Assembly: GCA_003343805.1 (NCBI GenBank)
Contig: QAKM01000024.1
Coordinates: 1 to 13,670 of the forward strand
Reading direction: 5' to 3'
From: Bacillota bacterium
Lineage (GTDB): Bacteria > Bacillota > Clostridia > Christensenellales > Borkfalkiaceae
DNA length: 13,670 bases
The number at the start of each line of letters is the position of its first letter. Position 1 is the stretch's first letter. Positions 1-5,591 of this stretch are shown here, piece after piece. A program made the position numbers and the translations under genes. A model generated the notes under the pieces. That model did no database searches. It was not told the DNA's origin and worked only from the letters and a program-made list of their open reading frames with translations.

Positions 1-7
1 ACGTGGG

Positions 8-541
8 CTATTTGCTGCCTTCTTTGAGGCGGTCTACCATTGTTTTCAGATGCGCGGCGTTCTCCTCGTCGGAGATCGTGGGGTCCTTGGTAAACTTTTC
101 GCAGGGAAGAAGGGGGCATCCGCCGCAGCTCTTCTGCTTTTTTCCGTTGACGCAGCAGTCATACACGGGGCAGACCGTCCCTCCCGTGTATGAAAGCCAA
201 TGGACGTTGCCTTTGATCTTCGCGCAGCCCGCGCAGGAAGCGGGGAAGAGCGCACATTCGGCGCACACCGCGCCGCAGGGCGAGGGCTCTACAAACTCGT
301 CCTTCCAATACCACCATCTTAGCTTCGCAGGATCGGGGTCCGGGGTGTTGACAAAGTATTCGACGGCGCGGTACAAATAGAGCTGGCAGCGGTCAAGGAG
401 CGTGCCGCGCAGGGCGCATTCCTCGTCGTAGAGCTCCTGTGCCGACTTTCCCTTCAGCGAGGCGATGGTCGTATATCCCATTGCAAGCAGGTCCTGTTCC
501 GTCCGTTTCCCTACATTGGGGATGTTTCTCAGTTCGCTCAT
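8..541 (-). CDS. Helix-hairpin-helix (Cdd1-like) + DUF3795 cysteine-rich protein
   Basis: The 177-aa protein has two parts. Residues 1-85 resemble the 'pathogenicity locus' Cdd1/helix-hairpin-helix family: IPNVGKRTEQDL at 7-18 is an HhH turn, followed by LRGTLLDRCQLYLYRAV at 44-60. Residues 86-150 resemble DUF3795 and hold 11 cysteines (89, 93, 96, 103, 106, 124, 129, 130, 139, 142, 147) in CxxxCxxC, CxxC and CC arrangements. That pattern suggests a bound metal or Fe-S centre, which is inference. The HhH part could contact nucleic acid, but no function is established for the combination. There is no signal peptide or membrane segment. The ATG start has GGAG 8 nt upstream and a good promoter. 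The gene is divergent from queT and its TAG stop lies at the window edge, so downstream context is not visible. The family call is firm; the role is unknown. Confidence 0.85.
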   Translation of the reverse strand: MSELRNIPNVGKRTEQDLLAMGYTTIASLKGKSAQELYDEECALRGTLLDRCQLYLYRAVEYFVNTPDPDPAKLRWWYWKDEFVEPSPCGAVCAECALFPASCAGCAKIKGNVHWLSYTGGTVCPVYDCCVNGKKQKSCGGCPLLPCEKFTKDPTISDEENAAHLKTMVDRLKEGSK

Positions 542-572
542 GGCGTTTTCTCCGTGCTTATTTTTCTTTTAC

Positions 573-601
573 AGTATAGGGTAAAACACCGCTTCCGTCA
601 A
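573..601 (-). promoter_or_regulatory. Sigma-A-type promoter of the HhH/DUF3795 gene
   Basis: Read on the minus strand, TTGACG (601-596) and TATACT (578-573) are separated by exactly 17 nt. The predicted start near 566 gives a leader of about 25 nt before the ATG at 541. Its -35 box lies about 30 bp from the -35 box of the queT promoter, so the two promoters are back to back. Confidence 0.75.
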
Positions 602-631
602 GGGGCGGGAGAGAATGCGCGCAAAAATCGC

Positions 632-660
632 TTGACGGGGCAGAAAAAATGCGGTATCAT
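632..660 (+). promoter_or_regulatory. Sigma-A-type promoter of queT
   Basis: TTGACG (632-637) and TATCAT (655-660) are separated by 17 nt. Transcription should start near 667, immediately before the first aptamer base at 668, so almost the whole leader is riboswitch. The agreement between promoter and aptamer positions supports both calls. Confidence 0.75.
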
Positions 661-667
661 GGGGCCA

Positions 668-710
668 CAGAAGGTTTTCGGGTAACACTTCTGAATAAAA
701 AAACCGAGGT
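668..710 (+). promoter_or_regulatory. preQ1-I riboswitch (translational type)
   Basis: P1 is CAGAAG (668-673) paired with CTTCTG (688-693). The 14-nt loop contains GGGTAAC, whose final C (686) matches the ligand-pairing cytosine of known preQ1-I aptamers (the UAAC element). An A-rich tail, AATAAAAAAA (694-703), follows. Loop bases TCGG (678-681) can pair with tail bases CCGA (704-707) as pseudoknot P2. P2 overlaps the ribosome site GAGGT (706-710), which lies 8 nt before the queT ATG at 719. Ligand binding should therefore hide the ribosome site and lower QueT when preQ1 is plentiful. Architecture and bases are seen in the sequence; ligand identity is inferred from the match and from the gene controlled. 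No terminator hairpin follows, so control looks translational. Confidence 0.88.
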
Positions 711-718
711 ACAACTTC

Positions 719-1294
719 ATGAAGCAATTTTTTACCACCAAACGCATCTGCCGCGCCGGCATCATCGCCGCGCTGTATGTTGCGTTTACTTATGCCTTCG
801 GGGCCATCGCCTACGAGGGGTATCTGGAGATCAGGCCCGCCGAGGCGCTCACCGTCCTTCCGCTCTTCTTCCCCGAGGCCGTTCCCGCCCTCTACATCGG
901 CTGTATGCTGGCGAATCTGGGCTCGCTCTTCCTCGTCTATGACGTGTTCATCGGCTCGCTTGCAACGCTTATCGCCGCGCTTGCGACGTGGGCCGTCGGG
1001 AAAGTCATCCGCAATCATGTGGCGCGGGTGGCGGTCGGGGGCATCTTCCCCGTTGCCGTCAACGCCTTCTGCATCCCGCTCATCATCGTCTTTTTGTGCA
1101 ATACGATGGTCGCGGAGACGGCGGCCATGAGCTATTGGTTCTTTGTCGGCTCGCTTGCGGCGACGCAGGCGCTGTGGGTGTATGCGCTCGGCATCCCGCT
1201 CTACTGCTTTGTGTATAAAATGAGGAAGAAGGGCGTCTCCGCCTTCCTCGACGGCAAGAAGCCAAAGCCCGCCGAGGCCGCGCATATCGCGTAA
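719..1294 (+). CDS. queT: QueT-family queuosine-precursor ECF transporter S component
   Basis: The 191-aa integral membrane protein has about five to six hydrophobic segments, starting at residues 12-32, 43-62, 64-92 and 103-127. The family hallmark is LEIRPAEALTVLPLFFPEA (36-54). QueT proteins are substrate-binding S components of energy-coupling factor transporters that import a queuosine precursor (preQ0/preQ1 or a related base); they rely on a shared EcfAAT module, not visible here. The C-terminus is a lysine-rich cytoplasmic tail. The ATG start follows GAGGT with an 8-nt gap, and that site lies inside the preQ1-I pseudoknot, which independently supports the substrate call. The gene is monocistronic. 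No other queuosine gene is present, which suggests salvage rather than a linked de novo pathway, though genes elsewhere cannot be excluded. Confidence 0.93.
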   Translation: MKQFFTTKRICRAGIIAALYVAFTYAFGAIAYEGYLEIRPAEALTVLPLFFPEAVPALYIGCMLANLGSLFLVYDVFIGSLATLIAALATWAVGKVIRNHVARVAVGGIFPVAVNAFCIPLIIVFLCNTMVAETAAMSYWFFVGSLAATQALWVYALGIPLYCFVYKMRKKGVSAFLDGKKPKPAEAAHIA

Positions 1295-1308
1295 CGTCCG
1301 AATAATAT

Positions 1309-1379
1309 GCCGCGCCCGAACGCGGCTGAACGATAGAAGCGCCGCGCGCCGTCCGCATTTTGCGGACGGCGCGCGGCGC
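1309..1379. terminator. Tandem hairpins between convergent genes
   Basis: There are two stems. A 6-bp GCCGCG/CGCGGC stem (1309-1314 with 1321-1326) comes first. A perfect 19-bp stem (1339-1357 with 1361-1379) with a 3-nt TTT loop follows. The sites lie between queT and a convergent minus-strand gene, as a bidirectional terminator would. Neither side has a real U-tract (GTTATGATA on plus, TTCTATCG on minus), so intrinsic termination is not assured; a transcript-end stabilising role is an alternative. Confidence 0.55.
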
Positions 1380-1391
1380 GTTATGATAGGC

Positions 1392-1649
1392 TTACAAAAT
1401 ATTTTCCAGCACGAGTTTGGTGAAGGGGACTTCCTCCATGAAGTCGGCGGGGCGAAACACGACGTGGTTGAACTTGGCGTATTGGAAGAGGTGCGGCTTT
1501 AAAAGGACGGGCGTGGGCACGTCCAGCTCGTCGCAGATATCCGCAAGATAGCGGAAAAATTCCGAATAGGTGAAGCGCTCTTCCCGCGCATACACCGTCT
1601 GTTTTTCGATGTGGTCGCCTTGATAGACCTTTCCCCAGATGCGAAACAT
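1392..1649 (-). CDS. Conserved small hypothetical protein (MFRIWGK family)
   Basis: The 85-aa soluble protein begins MFRIWGKVYQGDHIEKQTV and has no signal peptide or membrane segment. I recall similar 80-90-residue hypotheticals with an N-terminal FRxWGK strand and a C-terminal F(I/M)EE motif in Clostridia; no function is known to me. I chose the ATG at 1649. The frame stays open upstream only to a TTG at 1676, which lies inside the promoter of this gene. The ATG has no Shine-Dalgarno, and TATAAT ends 6 nt before it, so transcription would begin at or next to the start codon (leaderless mRNA). The gene converges on queT and is divergent from the Lrp-type regulator. Confidence 0.75.
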   Translation of the reverse strand: MFRIWGKVYQGDHIEKQTVYAREERFTYSEFFRYLADICDELDVPTPVLLKPHLFQYAKFNHVVFRPADFMEEVPFTKLVLENIL

Positions 1650-1655
1650 ACTGCC

Positions 1656-1684
1656 ATTATAGCCGATTTTTTGCAAAAAAGCAA
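1656..1684 (-). promoter_or_regulatory. Promoter of the MFRIWGK-family gene, apparently leaderless
   Basis: On the minus strand TTGCTT (1684-1679) and a perfect TATAAT (1661-1656) are separated by 17 nt. The ATG begins at 1649, 6 nt past the -10 box, so the expected start site coincides with the start codon. The -35 match is partial. Confidence 0.6.
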
Positions 1685-1690
1685 ATGTGT

Positions 1691-1719
1691 TTGACTTTTT
1701 CTTCCGATTTCTCTATAAT
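1691..1719 (+). promoter_or_regulatory. Sigma-A promoter of the Lrp/aminotransferase operon
   Basis: TTGACT (1691-1696) and TATAAT (1714-1719) are separated by 17 nt. The start near 1726 gives a leader of about 23 nt with GGGAGG (1738-1743) five nt before the ATG. It is back to back with the minus-strand promoter at 1656-1684, so an Lrp-type protein bound here could affect both genes. Confidence 0.8.
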
Positions 1720-1748
1720 GAGAAAATAAAAGCGTAAGGGAGGAAGCT

Positions 1749-2237
1749 ATGAACAAGCTCGAACGGGATATCCTCGACGTTCTGACGGCGGACTGCCGCT
1801 GCCCCGCGGAGAAAGTTGCCGTGATGGTCGGGGAAGAGAAGGAAAAGGTGGAAAATGCCATCCGCGCGATGGAACGGCGCGGCACCATCGTCAAATACGC
1901 GGCGCTCGTCAACCTCGACGAAGAAGAGGACGAGTGCGTGGAGGCGCTCATCGAGGTCAAAGTCACCCCGCAGAGCGGCTCGGGCTTCGACGGCATCGCC
2001 GAAGAGATCGCTCAGCACGGTGAAGTCAAGACGCTGTATCTCATGAGCGGCGCCTACGACTTCCTCGTCATCGTGGAGTCCAAGTCCATCAAGGGCGTGT
2101 CGCGCTTCATTTCGGAGTGCATCTCCACCTTTGACTGCGTCATCTCCACGGCGACGCACTTCATCCTCAAGAAGTACAAGATCGAGGGAGCCATGACGAA
2201 GAAGCAGCCGCGGGGTAGGCTCTCCATCCAGCCATGA
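1749..2237 (+). CDS. Lrp/AsnC-family transcriptional regulator (AlaR-like)
   Basis: This 162-aa regulator has an N-terminal winged helix-turn-helix (about 1-52; the AEKVAVMVGEEKEKVENAIRAMERRG region is the reader helix pair) and a C-terminal RAM effector domain (about 65-145). The RAM domain carries VKTLYLMSGAYDFLVIVE at 93-110, with the GxYD turn typical of Lrp dimers that bind amino acids. The last 20 residues form a basic tail. It overlaps the following aminotransferase by ATGA, the same arrangement as B. subtilis alaR (yugG) and alaT (yugH), where the regulator is needed for alanine transaminase expression. I infer a similar role: local control of the downstream gene in response to an amino acid. 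Ribosome site and promoter are strong. Family certain; effector not shown. Confidence 0.92.
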   Translation: MNKLERDILDVLTADCRCPAEKVAVMVGEEKEKVENAIRAMERRGTIVKYAALVNLDEEEDECVEALIEVKVTPQSGSGFDGIAEEIAQHGEVKTLYLMSGAYDFLVIVESKSIKGVSRFISECISTFDCVISTATHFILKKYKIEGAMTKKQPRGRLSIQP

Positions 2238-3409
2238 GGGACTTTCTCAATTCCCGCTCCAAGGCGTTGAAGCCCAGCGGCATCCGCAAGTATTTCGACA
2301 TCGTCGAGCATATGCCCGACGCCATCTCCCTCGGCGTCGGCGAGCCCGACTTCGTCACCCCGTGGGAGGTGCGCTCGGCGGGCATCCGTTCGCTGCAGCG
2401 CGGGTTTACGCAGTACACGGGCAACCGCGGCCTTCAGGAGCTCCGCACCCTCATCGCGCGGTATTTAAAGGAGCGCTTTGCGGTGGAATATTCCCCCGAG
2501 CACGTCATCGTCACGGTGGGGGCGAGCGAGGGCATCGATCTAACTCTCCGTGCGGTCTGCGACATCGGCGATGAGATCCTCATCCCCGATCCCGCCTACG
2601 TCTCGTATGCGCCCATCGTGGAGCTGTGTGGCGGCACGCCCGTGTCCGTCCGCTGCAGCGCGGAGAACGGCTTTATCTTCACGCCCGAAGCGCTCGAAAA
2701 GGCCCTCTCCCCCCGGACCAAGGCGGTCATCTTCGCTTACCCCAACAACCCGACGGGCGGCATCATGACGAAGGAGCAGCTCGAAGCCGTCATCCCCGTC
2801 GTCGAAAAGCACGATCTCCTCGTCATCTCCGACGAGATCTATGCCGAGCTCACCTATGGCGGCCGGCACACGTCCATCGCCGCATTCCCCGGGATGAAGG
2901 AGCGCACCGTGCTCCTCGGCGGGTTCAGCAAGGCGTTCGCCATGACGGGCTGGCGTGTGGGCTTCACCTGCGCCCCGCCCGAGATCGACGCCGCCATGCT
3001 CAAGATCCATCAGTACACCATCCTGTGCGCGCCGCGTGTCTCGCAGCACGCCGCCGTCGCCGCCCTTTCGGGGGGCTTCGAGGACGGGTTTTCCTCGGTG
3101 GAGAAGATGCGTTCGGAGTACGACAAGCGCCGCCGCTTCCTCGTGAAGGCAATGAACGATCTCGGCCTCACCTGTTTCGAGCCGCGCGGGGCGTTCTATA
3201 TCTTCCCCTCGGTGAAAGCGACGGGGCTTTCGGGCGAACAGTTTGCGGACGGGCTGCTCGAAGAAGAGCACGTCGCGGTGGTGCCGGGCAACGCCTTCGG
3301 TTTCTGCGGCGAAGATCACATCCGCTGTTCGTACGCGACGGGTATGGAGGAGCTCGAAGAGGCGATGCGCCGCATCGAACGCTTCGTAAAAAGAAAAATG
3401 GCGAGATAG
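2234..3409 (+). CDS. Class I/II PLP-dependent aminotransferase (AlaT-like)
   Basis: The 391-aa cytoplasmic fold-type I aminotransferase has full family length. Visible residues include GASEG (96-100, phosphate cup), NNPTG (171-175), DEIY (200-203), the Schiff-base lysine K233 in GGFSKAFAMTGWRVGF, R241, and R364 in HIRCSYATG for the substrate carboxylate. These fit the AspC/PatA/AlaT subgroup transferring amino groups between an amino acid and 2-oxoglutarate or pyruvate. The overlap with an Lrp regulator suggests an alanine transaminase by analogy with the B. subtilis alaR-alaT pair. Aspartate or aromatic amino acid substrates cannot be excluded. The start (ATG, ATGA overlap) has no clear ribosome site, so translation is probably coupled to the regulator. 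There is no terminator after it; the greA promoter starts 12 nt past the stop. Confidence 0.9.
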   Translation: MRDFLNSRSKALKPSGIRKYFDIVEHMPDAISLGVGEPDFVTPWEVRSAGIRSLQRGFTQYTGNRGLQELRTLIARYLKERFAVEYSPEHVIVTVGASEGIDLTLRAVCDIGDEILIPDPAYVSYAPIVELCGGTPVSVRCSAENGFIFTPEALEKALSPRTKAVIFAYPNNPTGGIMTKEQLEAVIPVVEKHDLLVISDEIYAELTYGGRHTSIAAFPGMKERTVLLGGFSKAFAMTGWRVGFTCAPPEIDAAMLKIHQYTILCAPRVSQHAAVAALSGGFEDGFSSVEKMRSEYDKRRRFLVKAMNDLGLTCFEPRGAFYIFPSVKATGLSGEQFADGLLEEEHVAVVPGNAFGFCGEDHIRCSYATGMEELEEAMRRIERFVKRKMAR

Positions 3410-3421
3410 CGGGCAAGCGAG

Positions 3422-3450
3422 TTGACATTTGCTTCAAAATCGCATATAAT
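3422..3450 (+). promoter_or_regulatory. Perfect consensus promoter of the greA-ricT operon
   Basis: TTGACA (3422-3427) and TATAAT (3445-3450) with a 17-nt spacer are a full match to the sigma-A consensus, predicting start near 3457. It lies right after the aminotransferase stop and drives the long gene string that follows. Confidence 0.88.
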
Positions 3451-3456
3451 AATGCG

Positions 3457-3582
3457 CAGTGGAGAGAAAACCGTGGTTTCCGAAGGGAGATCACGGTCGT
3501 CTTTCATTGTCAGCGGCCGCGGCCATCGGGCGGCGGAGCGAGCAAAAATAAGCGCTTTCGGGCGCAGCGAGGTTTTTTTATT
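3457..3582 (+). promoter_or_regulatory. Structured 126-nt greA leader with terminator-like end
   Basis: The leader can form ACCGTG/CACGGT (3470-3475 with 3492-3497), then GCCGC/GCGGC (3516-3520 with 3530-3534), then a short GCGC/GCGC (3552-3555 with 3562-3565) or alternative CGCT/AGCG (3553-3556 with 3566-3569) hairpin. The last is followed by GAGG and seven Ts (3573-3579) just before the ATG. This resembles an attenuator. E. coli greA is known to have a leader terminator that yields short RNAs, but the stems here are weak. The GAGG (3569-3572) is also the ribosome site, about 10 nt from the start. Confidence 0.4.
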
Positions 3583-4050
3583 ATGGCAGATCAGTTTTAT
3601 ATGACGCAGGAAGGCTACGAAGCCGCCAAGAAGCAGCTCGAGTACCTGCAGACCGTCAAGCGCGCAGAGATCGTGGAGCGCATTGCGGAGGCCCGCAGCC
3701 ACGGCGACCTTTCGGAGAACGCCGAGTACGACGCCGCCCGCAACGAGCAGGCCGCCAACGAGGGCGAGATCGCCGAGCTTGACTATAAGGTCAAAAACGC
3801 CGTCATCATCGAGGAGACGGACGACAACAGCGTGGTCCACATCGGTTCCGCCGTCACCGTCTACGACGAGGAGATGGAGGAAGAAGTCACCTACACCATC
3901 ATGGGCACGACGGAGGTGGATGCGATGCGCAACATCGTCTCCAACGAGTCCCCCGTGGGCGCAGCGCTCCTCGGCCACAAGAAGGGCGAGCGCGTCACCG
4001 TCAAGGCGCCCGACGGCGACTACATCCTCAAGGTGCTCAAGATCAGCTGA
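3583..4050 (+). CDS. greA: Transcription elongation factor GreA
   Basis: The 155-aa protein has normal GreA length. It rescues backtracked RNA polymerase by inserting a coiled coil into the secondary channel and stimulating cleavage of the transcript 3' end. The N-terminal coiled coil is about 8-75, with the tip SHGDLSENAEYDAARNEQ (39-56); D42 and E45 correspond to the two acidic tip residues (D41/E44 in E. coli) that position the catalytic metal. The C-terminal FKBP-like globular domain (about 80-155) carries SPVGAALLGHKKGERVTV. The ATG at 3583 follows GAGG in the leader. The reading frame is open far upstream through the aminotransferase, but only this start matches family length. It is the first gene of the operon, 8 nt before lysS, a pairing common in Bacillota. 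Confidence 0.97.
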   Translation: MADQFYMTQEGYEAAKKQLEYLQTVKRAEIVERIAEARSHGDLSENAEYDAARNEQAANEGEIAELDYKVKNAVIIEETDDNSVVHIGSAVTVYDEEMEEEVTYTIMGTTEVDAMRNIVSNESPVGAALLGHKKGERVTVKAPDGDYILKVLKIS

Positions 4051-4058
4051 GGGCTCTT

Positions 4059-5558
4059 ATGGACGAAAATCAGACCATCGCTCCCGAAGAGGAGGCGGAG
4101 GCGCTCGCCGAACAGGCGCGCATCCGCAGAGAAAAACTTGCAAAGCTCGTCTCGGAGGGGAACGATCCCTACCGCAAGACCAAGTACGACGTTACCGCCC
4201 GTTCGGATGAGATCAAGGGCGATTTTGCCGCATTTGAAGGGAAGGAAGTGTCCGTTGCGGGAAGGCTCATGAGCCGCCGCATCATGGGTAAGGCGTCCTT
4301 CTCGCACATCCGCGATCGCAACGGCGACATCCAGCTCTACATCACCCGTCAGGACGTGGGCGAGGACGTGTACGCCGCCTACAAGAAAGATTACGACATC
4401 GGCGACATCATCGGCGCGCGCGGCACCGTCTTTCTGACCAAGACGGGGGAAGTGAGCATCCATCTCACGCATCTCGAGATGCTCTCCAAGGCCTTGAAGC
4501 CGCTGCCCGAGAAGCACAACGGGCTGCAGAACGTCGATATGAAGTACCGCCTCCGCCACATCGACCTCATCATGAACGAGGACGTGCGCGAGACCTTCTT
4601 CCGCCGCGCGAAGATCATCTCCGCGGTGCGCGGGTATCTCGATTCGCACGGCTATATGGAGGTGGATACCCCCATCCTGCTGCCCCTCGAGATCGGCGCG
4701 GACGCCCGCCCCTTCAAGACGCATCACAACGCGCTCGACATCGATATGTATCTGCGCATCGAGACGGAGCTCTACTTAAAGCGCCTCATCGTGGGCGGCT
4801 TCGAGCGCGTCTACGAGATGGGCCGCATCTTCCGCAACGAGGGCATGGATTCCTCGCACAACCCCGAGTTCACGACCGTCGAGATGTACCAGGCGTACGT
4901 TGACTTCCGCTACATGATGGACTTCATCGAGGGGATGCATCAACACATCGCCGACGAGGTGTGCGGCACGCAGCAAATAAGCTATCAGGGCACCGTCATC
5001 GACCTCTCGCATTGGGAGCGCATGACGATGACGGAAGCCGTGAAGAAGTATTCGGGCGTCGATTTTGCGCTCGTCTCTTCGGACGAGGAGGCGCAAAAAC
5101 TTGCCGCCGAGCATCACATCGAGCTCGAGGAGGGCAAAAAGACCAAGGGGCATATCCTTGCGGAGTTCTTCGATGCCTACGTCGAGGACAAGCTCATCCA
5201 GCCCACTTTCATCTATGACTATCCCGTGGAGATCTCCCCCCTTGCCAAGCGCAAGCCGGAGGATCCCACGATGACCGAACGCTTCGAGTACTTCATCAAC
5301 GGCATGGAGATGGGCAATGCCTTCTCCGAGCTCAACGATCCCATCGATCAGCGCCGCCGCATGACCGAACAGGCCGAGCGCAAGCGCGCGATGGGCGCCA
5401 ATGCCGAAGTGGACGAGGACTTTTTGGACGCTCTGGAGCGCGGGATGCCCCCGACGGGCGGCCTCGGCTTCGGGCTCGACCGCCTCGTCATGCTCCTCAC
5501 GGACAGCGCGTCCATCCGCGACGTGCTGCTCTTCCCCACGATGAAGCCCAAGAAATGA
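4059..5558 (+). CDS. lysS: Lysyl-tRNA synthetase, class II
   Basis: The 499-aa cytoplasmic enzyme attaches lysine to tRNA-Lys. An N-terminal OB-fold anticodon-binding domain (about 64-150) contains VSVAGRLMSRRIMGKASFSHI. The catalytic domain carries motif 2, FRNEGMDSSHNPEFTTVEMYQAY (258-280), and motif 3, GLGFGLDRLVMLL (468-480). Lysine-pocket residues are mostly standard, but PGGAxARPF is here LEIGADARPF (210-219) and RIAPELYLKRL is RIETELYLKRL (233-243); the glutamate of the pocket (E237) is kept. GAGGG overlapping the greA stop, 5 nt from the ATG, is the ribosome site. No T-box leader is present, so expression follows the greA promoter. A 6-bp GC hairpin (5565-5580) sits just after the stop. 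Confidence 0.97.
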   Translation: MDENQTIAPEEEAEALAEQARIRREKLAKLVSEGNDPYRKTKYDVTARSDEIKGDFAAFEGKEVSVAGRLMSRRIMGKASFSHIRDRNGDIQLYITRQDVGEDVYAAYKKDYDIGDIIGARGTVFLTKTGEVSIHLTHLEMLSKALKPLPEKHNGLQNVDMKYRLRHIDLIMNEDVRETFFRRAKIISAVRGYLDSHGYMEVDTPILLPLEIGADARPFKTHHNALDIDMYLRIETELYLKRLIVGGFERVYEMGRIFRNEGMDSSHNPEFTTVEMYQAYVDFRYMMDFIEGMHQHIADEVCGTQQISYQGTVIDLSHWERMTMTEAVKKYSGVDFALVSSDEEAQKLAAEHHIELEEGKKTKGHILAEFFDAYVEDKLIQPTFIYDYPVEISPLAKRKPEDPTMTERFEYFINGMEMGNAFSELNDPIDQRRRMTEQAERKRAMGANAEVDEDFLDALERGMPPTGGLGFGLDRLVMLLTDSASIRDVLLFPTMKPKK

Positions 5559-5591
5559 TCGACGGCGCGCACCTGCGCGCAGGGAGGGACT

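Noticed and set aside
1650..1676. TTG start giving nine extra residues to the small MFRIWGK protein
   Set aside because: The TTG has no ribosome site and overlaps the -10 element and spacer of the gene's own promoter; the ATG at 1649 fits the family start.
2626..3582. Long upstream extension of the greA frame
   Set aside because: It is a shadow of the aminotransferase gene in another frame; GreA has its full normal length from the ATG at 3583.
3457..4058. T-box riboswitch controlling lysS
   Set aside because: lysS begins 8 nt after greA, and the greA leader has no AGGGUGGNACCGCG-type T-box sequence or specifier structure.
5565..5580. Terminator after lysS
   Set aside because: The GCGCGC-ACCT-GCGCGC hairpin is only 6 bp and is followed directly by the ribosome site of the next gene, with no U-tract; the operon continues through overlapping genes.
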